Source of the DNA: Bigelowiella natans CCMP2755
Lineage: Eukaryota > Cercozoa > Chlorarachniophyceae
Assembly (NCBI GenBank): GCA_000320545.1
Contig: ADNK01000680.1
Coordinates: forward strand, 1-22,886
Length of the DNA stretch: 22,886 nt
Reading direction: 5' to 3'
The stretch's first letter is position 1. Each line of letters starts with the position of its first letter. The translations under genes were made by a program, and so were the position numbers. The notes under the pieces were generated by a model. The model saw nothing but the letters and a program-made list of their open reading frames with translations, was not told the DNA's origin and did not search any database. Below are positions 19,601 through 22,886 of the stretch, piece by piece.

Positions 19601-20241
19601 AGATCCCCCCCGGCTGGTGGGACGACGTGCACTTCCTCTTCACGCGGTCCTTCTCCCACTGCCTCCTTCGGCTGGAGGGCAAGAAGTACTACACGATCGA
19701 GACGGCCATGTCCAAGCGAGAGGGCCCCGTGCAGGTGGGGAAGCGCGACTCCCTCACCACCATCAAGAACAACCCCCCCCGGGTCGTGGCCCTGCACCTC
19801 ATCGCGTACGAGACGCAGGGCACAAACCGCCAGGTCTTCGCCGGGGGGATCTTGCTGCCGACAGAGCCGTGCAACGACGACCTGTACGACGAGATGGTGC
19901 GGCTGGTTGAGGAGGACAAGCACGAGGGCCTGATGCACGCCTTCGGCCTCATCAAGCACGAGCCGCCCTCGAGCCGGAAGAAGAAGAACGGCGGCGGCGG
20001 CGGAGGGGGCGGGGGCGGCCTTTGCAAGGACTGCGGCGGAGACTGCCCGTTGTCTTGTCCGAACCGGATGTGCGCCGTTTGCTGTGCGCGGTTCTCCAAT
20101 GGCCGCTGCCGGGCGCACACCAAGTCCCGTAGCAAAAAGAACAAGAGCAAGAAGAAGAAGCGCGGAGGAGGAGGTGGGGGGGGCGGGAGGCGCGGGCCAA
20201 GGAGACCGAAGCAAGTCTTTCGAAAGACCGCGTGGGACTGA
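16602..20241 (+). CDS. WW-WW-DEAH/RHA-type helicase with C-terminal Cys-rich finger (about 1118 residues)
   Basis: Predicted ATP-dependent RNA helicase. Exons 16602-16704 and 16988-20241 join in phase 1 (G/GA), placing Gly before the first WW Trp. WW1 (36-60) runs from WSEYKNDDG to VWERP; WW2 (112-143) runs from LPEGW to SWSRP. An Arg/Ser/Gly/Pro-rich linker follows to about 300. The core has motif I APTGTGKT (324-331), motif II DETH (437-440), motif III SAT (471-473), motif V ATNLAESSITIP (593-604) and motif VI QQKGRTGR (640-647), continuing as TCPGICYRM as in DEAH/RHA proteins. Winged-helix, ratchet-like and OB-like blocks (GKKYYTIET, AYETQGTNRQVFAGGI) follow. After a Gly run comes a cluster C-x2-C-x3-C-x3-C-x4-C-x2-CC-x7-C-x2-H (1047-1078), then a Lys/Gly-rich basic tail. 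The short first exon is the least certain part. The 3.25-kb exon contrasts with neighbouring exons. Substrate and partners are unknown; WW domains suggest Pro-rich ligands. Confidence 0.88.
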
Positions 20242-21618
20242 TCGCGAAGAACAACGAAACGAATTCCGAAATAGCGAAAAAAAGGGCAGAGAAAGAGAGA
20301 GAGGGAAGGAGAGAGAGTATACCTTGAAAGAGTATCATTGTACTGTACAAGACCAACCTATCAAAAATGACGAGATTTGTAAATGTTTGGAGACCGAGAG
20401 AAGGGGGGAAGAACGAAGGGAAAATAATGATATTGTTTAGTAGTCTTTCAGCTTTGAATTGCTGTTGCGAATTGTAAGCTGGCAGCATTTAATAAACTGT
20501 GTTCTGGATTTGGGTAAATCTGAAAAAAAATAGCTATTATTTCTCAGCAGTACGACGTCGCTTTTATTTTGTAGAAACAGAATATGCACGTACGTGCGTA
20601 GTACTTACCTATCAATCAGCACCATGTTCATTGCATACGATTGCAAATTATTATAATATTAATATGCATCAATCGAACGCAGTACATTTGTATGTGAAAA
20701 TGCGAATCGAAGCATGTATAGCGACGACGATCGATGCGACAAACGTGCGTGGCGCGCGCATGCATGCATCGTGCGTAAACAATAAGGCGGATATTGTATA
20801 TCTTTACTGTAGAGTCGTCGGAGTGAAGCAATGTGGTTTCAGCTAGCTAGCTAGTTCTACGCAAAGGCGTGCGTATGCATGCTGATGAGCACTGTGGCAC
20901 ACATCGCCTCATTGCATGCTACACACAGGTCTAGAGGTAGCTGCTAGTCAGCGCATGCGCGCGTTGTCCCTTCCAGCAATCATAGCATTTGACACGATAT
21001 GGTGCATGCATAACATTATTGTAGCCGACGCAATGTAGAATGCATGCAGCACATGTAAGTGCGCTATATGCTAGCACAGCTGGCGAGTCATACACCATAC
21101 GTATAGCGATGCCGCAACTACGACACAACATCATATGTAGCATTCTATATGCGCTGTGTCCATCAATGCGCTTGCACCGGAGCGCAAGCCTGTATATTTT
21201 GTATCGTACCCAATGGCATGCACAAGTATCAAACAGATGCTTAGTTGCACGTGCCAGCTGATGTTCAAGTCAACGTTCATCTGATCGATGCGACCTCGCA
21301 TGAGACCGAGAGTGTACGACGACGAAACCCATTCGCAACTCGCCATGCCAACCTTTCGAATAGCTAAATAAAACTTGGAGCGGGAAAAGTAAAGAATAAG
21401 AAGAAACGGCGGCGGCGCTGGGACTGGGGCTTGTTCGCGCATTCATCACACAGCAATGCTCGCGCTAACGCGATCTTGGAACATAGCTCGGCCACTTCAT
21501 CCCTTGCGGAGCGGACGTGTCGCACAACGGCTATGGATCGCAAAACGAAGAGAAGTAGATCCGGGTGGCGGTGCAGTACAGTTGCAGAGAAGCAAGGAGA
21601 AATGGAGGCAGCAGCATC
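20242..21618. other. Tail-to-tail spacer, no gene seen; probable 3' UTRs
   Basis: This stretch lies between the helicase stop and the stop of the membrane-protein gene. The first 200 bases are (GA)-rich. From about 20600 to 21300 the words TGCATG, GCATGC and CTAG are dense, for example TGCATGCATC at 20761, AGCTAGCTAGCTAG at 20841 and TGCATGCA around 21003 and 21041. GGTCTAGAGGTAG at 20928-20940 resembles GGTCTAGCTAGAGGTAG in the spacer near 4218. Confidence 0.6.
20491..20496 (+). terminator. Candidate poly(A) signal AATAAA of the helicase gene
   Basis: AATAAA lies 250 bases after the helicase stop and is followed by a T/A-rich stretch. It is a plausible cleavage and polyadenylation signal. 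Use of this hexamer in this lineage is not established here. Confidence 0.45.
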
Positions 21619-22450
21619 TTACACGCTCGGAGCGTTCGGATTGCCCAATTCCACACTGGAGGCACCCTCGGGCGCGATTATTTTTGGGTTGGACGGCAGA
21701 ACCTAAGAATGGCGGAGTGAGCAGAAAGCAAAGATGGCAGAGAACATGAGGGAGAGGCGACACAGAAAAACACCACTTCCAAATTCGAAAACAGACCAAC
21801 CGCAAAATCCACCACCTCCTTCCCATGTTCCTCACGGGCCTCTCTCCATGTTTGCGCGCGCGCGTGTGTGTTTGTGTGTCAATTCACTAAAAACATCCAT
21901 CACATCGCCGTCCGGGAACATTGATAGAATTCGGAACGATGCATGTGATCATAGCTTGTATGGAAAGACATGTTACCCTTCTTTCTTGCGAGCTCAAATA
22001 CCAATACCCTCCAATCATAAGCACGCCAATCGCAAAGCAACCGACGACGACTCCTGGGAGAGGGGGAGGGGGCGGGGAGCGGAACGTTAACCGAGAGAGA
22101 AAACATACACAATTACTCTGGAAGGCCTGCGCGCATCCATAGATTCTTCGCTCTTTGGCCAAAAAAGGAAAAAAAGAACATGATGCTCGTTCGTAGTTGA
22201 GGGCACATCAAGATCGCAACAGCGGGAGTTTGGCGGGATTTATCTATCATTTCTTGACGCTGAGGCTTTGCGTGGGATGGCTATATTTGATCGAAGGGCT
22301 GCATCATCCTCTCATTTCGCAATTTGATGCGTACTACCGGCGATAAGCCCAGCATTATCACTTCCCCCTCCTCCATCTCCTCCGTCGCTGTCGCCGCTTG
22401 AACTTAAGCGAGAACAAAATTAACACTTCTAAGAACGCACGCAAAAACAT

Positions 22451-22513
<63 letters not shown>

Positions 22514-22701
22514 GATTTATCTGCTGCTTACCAGATGAAGATGAAGAGGAAGATGATGAAGAGGAAGATGATGAAGAGGAAGATGAAGAAGAAACTACTG
22601 GTCGAGTAGTAGGTGGAGTAGTAGGAAGAGTTACAGGCGATGTAGTCGGTGACGATCCTCCGCTACTGCTGCTGCCCCCACTAGAACCTCCTGATGAGCT
22701 G

Positions 22702-22754
<53 letters not shown>

Positions 22755-22886
22755 TATTCTGTATATATTCTGTGGGCTCCCACGAAGGCGCATAGAGAGC
22801 AGCGTATTCGAGCGACGACTATGTGTGTCGCAGTCCTCCGTTTGCAACGCTTTTTTCGTGTCACCTTGCGGTGGAGAAATGCTGGT
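21619..22886 (-). CDS. Single-pass membrane protein with Ser/Thr/Pro-rich region, C-terminal part (5' end outside window)
   Basis: Minus exons 22886-22865 (tentative, cut by the edge), 22698-22532, 22053-21977 and 21702-21619 join in agreeing phases. The second encodes a Ser/Gly-rich and Thr/Pro-rich region (SPTTSPVTLPTTPPTTRP) ending in about 20 consecutive Ser, as in O-glycosylated extracellular stalks. The third encodes a transmembrane helix (VVVGCFAIGVLMIGGYWYL) followed at once by SSQERR. The positive residues after the helix fit a type I topology. The last exon adds a 27-residue tail (VLPSNPKIIAPEG then SVELGNPNAPSV) ending at TAA. Donors TCTG/GTAAGC and AGG/GTAACA and acceptors ctcccag and attcttag are good. 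The stop overlaps a GT/GTAAGA donor-like word, so a longer tail is possible. The ectodomain lies outside the window and no family can be named. Confidence 0.72.
22454..22508. repeat. (CA)n-(AT)n microsatellite
   Basis: About 27 bases of (CA)n then 28 of (AT)n. This starts about 20 bases downstream of the donor at 22531 on the minus strand. Confidence 0.95.
22704..22750. repeat. (TA)n microsatellite before a splice acceptor
   Basis: About 47 bases of (TA)n run almost into the acceptor (ttacag) of the minus-strand Ser-rich exon, replacing a normal pyrimidine tract. Confidence 0.95.

Noticed and set aside
18679-20214. 511-codon open frame antisense to the helicase
   Set aside because: It results from strong GC3 bias on the opposite strand, is rich in Leu/Ala/Val/His and matches no family, while the plus strand carries clear helicase motifs.
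21456-21749. Plus-strand frame starting with an Arg-rich, mitochondrial-presequence-like stretch
   Set aside because: It runs through the minus-strand terminal exon, lacks a following exon and shows no family match; the basic composition is not enough.
22507-22704. Plus-strand frame with an Asp/Glu-rich run (65 codons)
   Set aside because: The minus strand of the same repeat has a good acceptor and donor and joins in phase to a membrane helix, so the acidic reading is a shadow.
1-22886. CRISPR arrays, bacterial operons, insertion sequences, tRNA or rRNA genes
   Set aside because: None were seen. The repeats are simple microsatellites without spacers, and the genes are intron-containing eukaryotic genes. 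A tRNAscan and Rfam search would be needed to exclude small RNA genes.

Overview
This window is nuclear DNA of a eukaryote, most likely a photosynthetic alga with motile cilia. Brown algae and other ochrophytes fit best, but no marker settles the lineage. The genes are split by GT-AG introns into many short exons. Introns and spacers are full of (CA)n, (GA)n, (TA)n and poly-C or poly-G tracts. The protein set combines a plastid-type CSP41 protein (plants and algae) with an EFHC/Rib72 ciliary microtubule protein. Strictly alternating gene orientation, as reported for Ectocarpus, also fits. No RNA gene, CRISPR array or transposase gene was seen.

Seven protein genes were resolved by joining exons whose splice phases agree and whose products match family patterns. 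Left to right: (1) minus, 128-1908, a secreted protein disulfide isomerase of the P5/PDIA6 kind, running off the left edge; (2) plus, 2001-3365, the 3' part of an unrecognised gene; (3) minus, 4533-5443, a complete stand-alone cytochrome b5 protein like plant RLF; (4) plus, 5961-9979, an 18-exon CSP41-like SDR-fold protein (359 residues); (5) minus, 11661-14991, a complete 7-exon EFHC1/EFHC2/Rib72-like protein with three DM10 domains and two EF-hands (744 residues); (6) plus, 16602-20241, a DEAH/RHA-type helicase with two N-terminal WW domains and a C-terminal Cys-rich finger (about 1118 residues, almost all in one 3.25-kb exon); (7) minus, 21619 to beyond 22886, the C-terminal part of a membrane protein with a Ser/Thr/Pro-rich region, one transmembrane helix and a short tail.

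The genes read -,+,-,+,-,+,-. This gives head-to-head pairs with shared upstream regions (1/2, 3/4, 5/6) and tail-to-tail pairs (2/3, 4/5, 6/7) separated by 1.2-1.7 kb without coding signal. Those tail-to-tail spacers are rich in the words TGCATG/CATGCA and CTAG and probably hold long 3' UTRs. The genes do not form one pathway; they are ordinary housekeeping, plastid, ciliary and RNA-related genes.

The most unusual item is the WW-WW-DEAH-zinc finger helicase, whose last finger follows the cysteine spacing of plant SHI/STY proteins. Other points worth checking are a 25-base perfect palindrome in CSP41 intron 1, a 19-base micro-exon, microsatellites serving as polypyrimidine tracts, and an exon bracketed by self-complementary (AT)n tracts. 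Exon borders are inferred from sequence alone.
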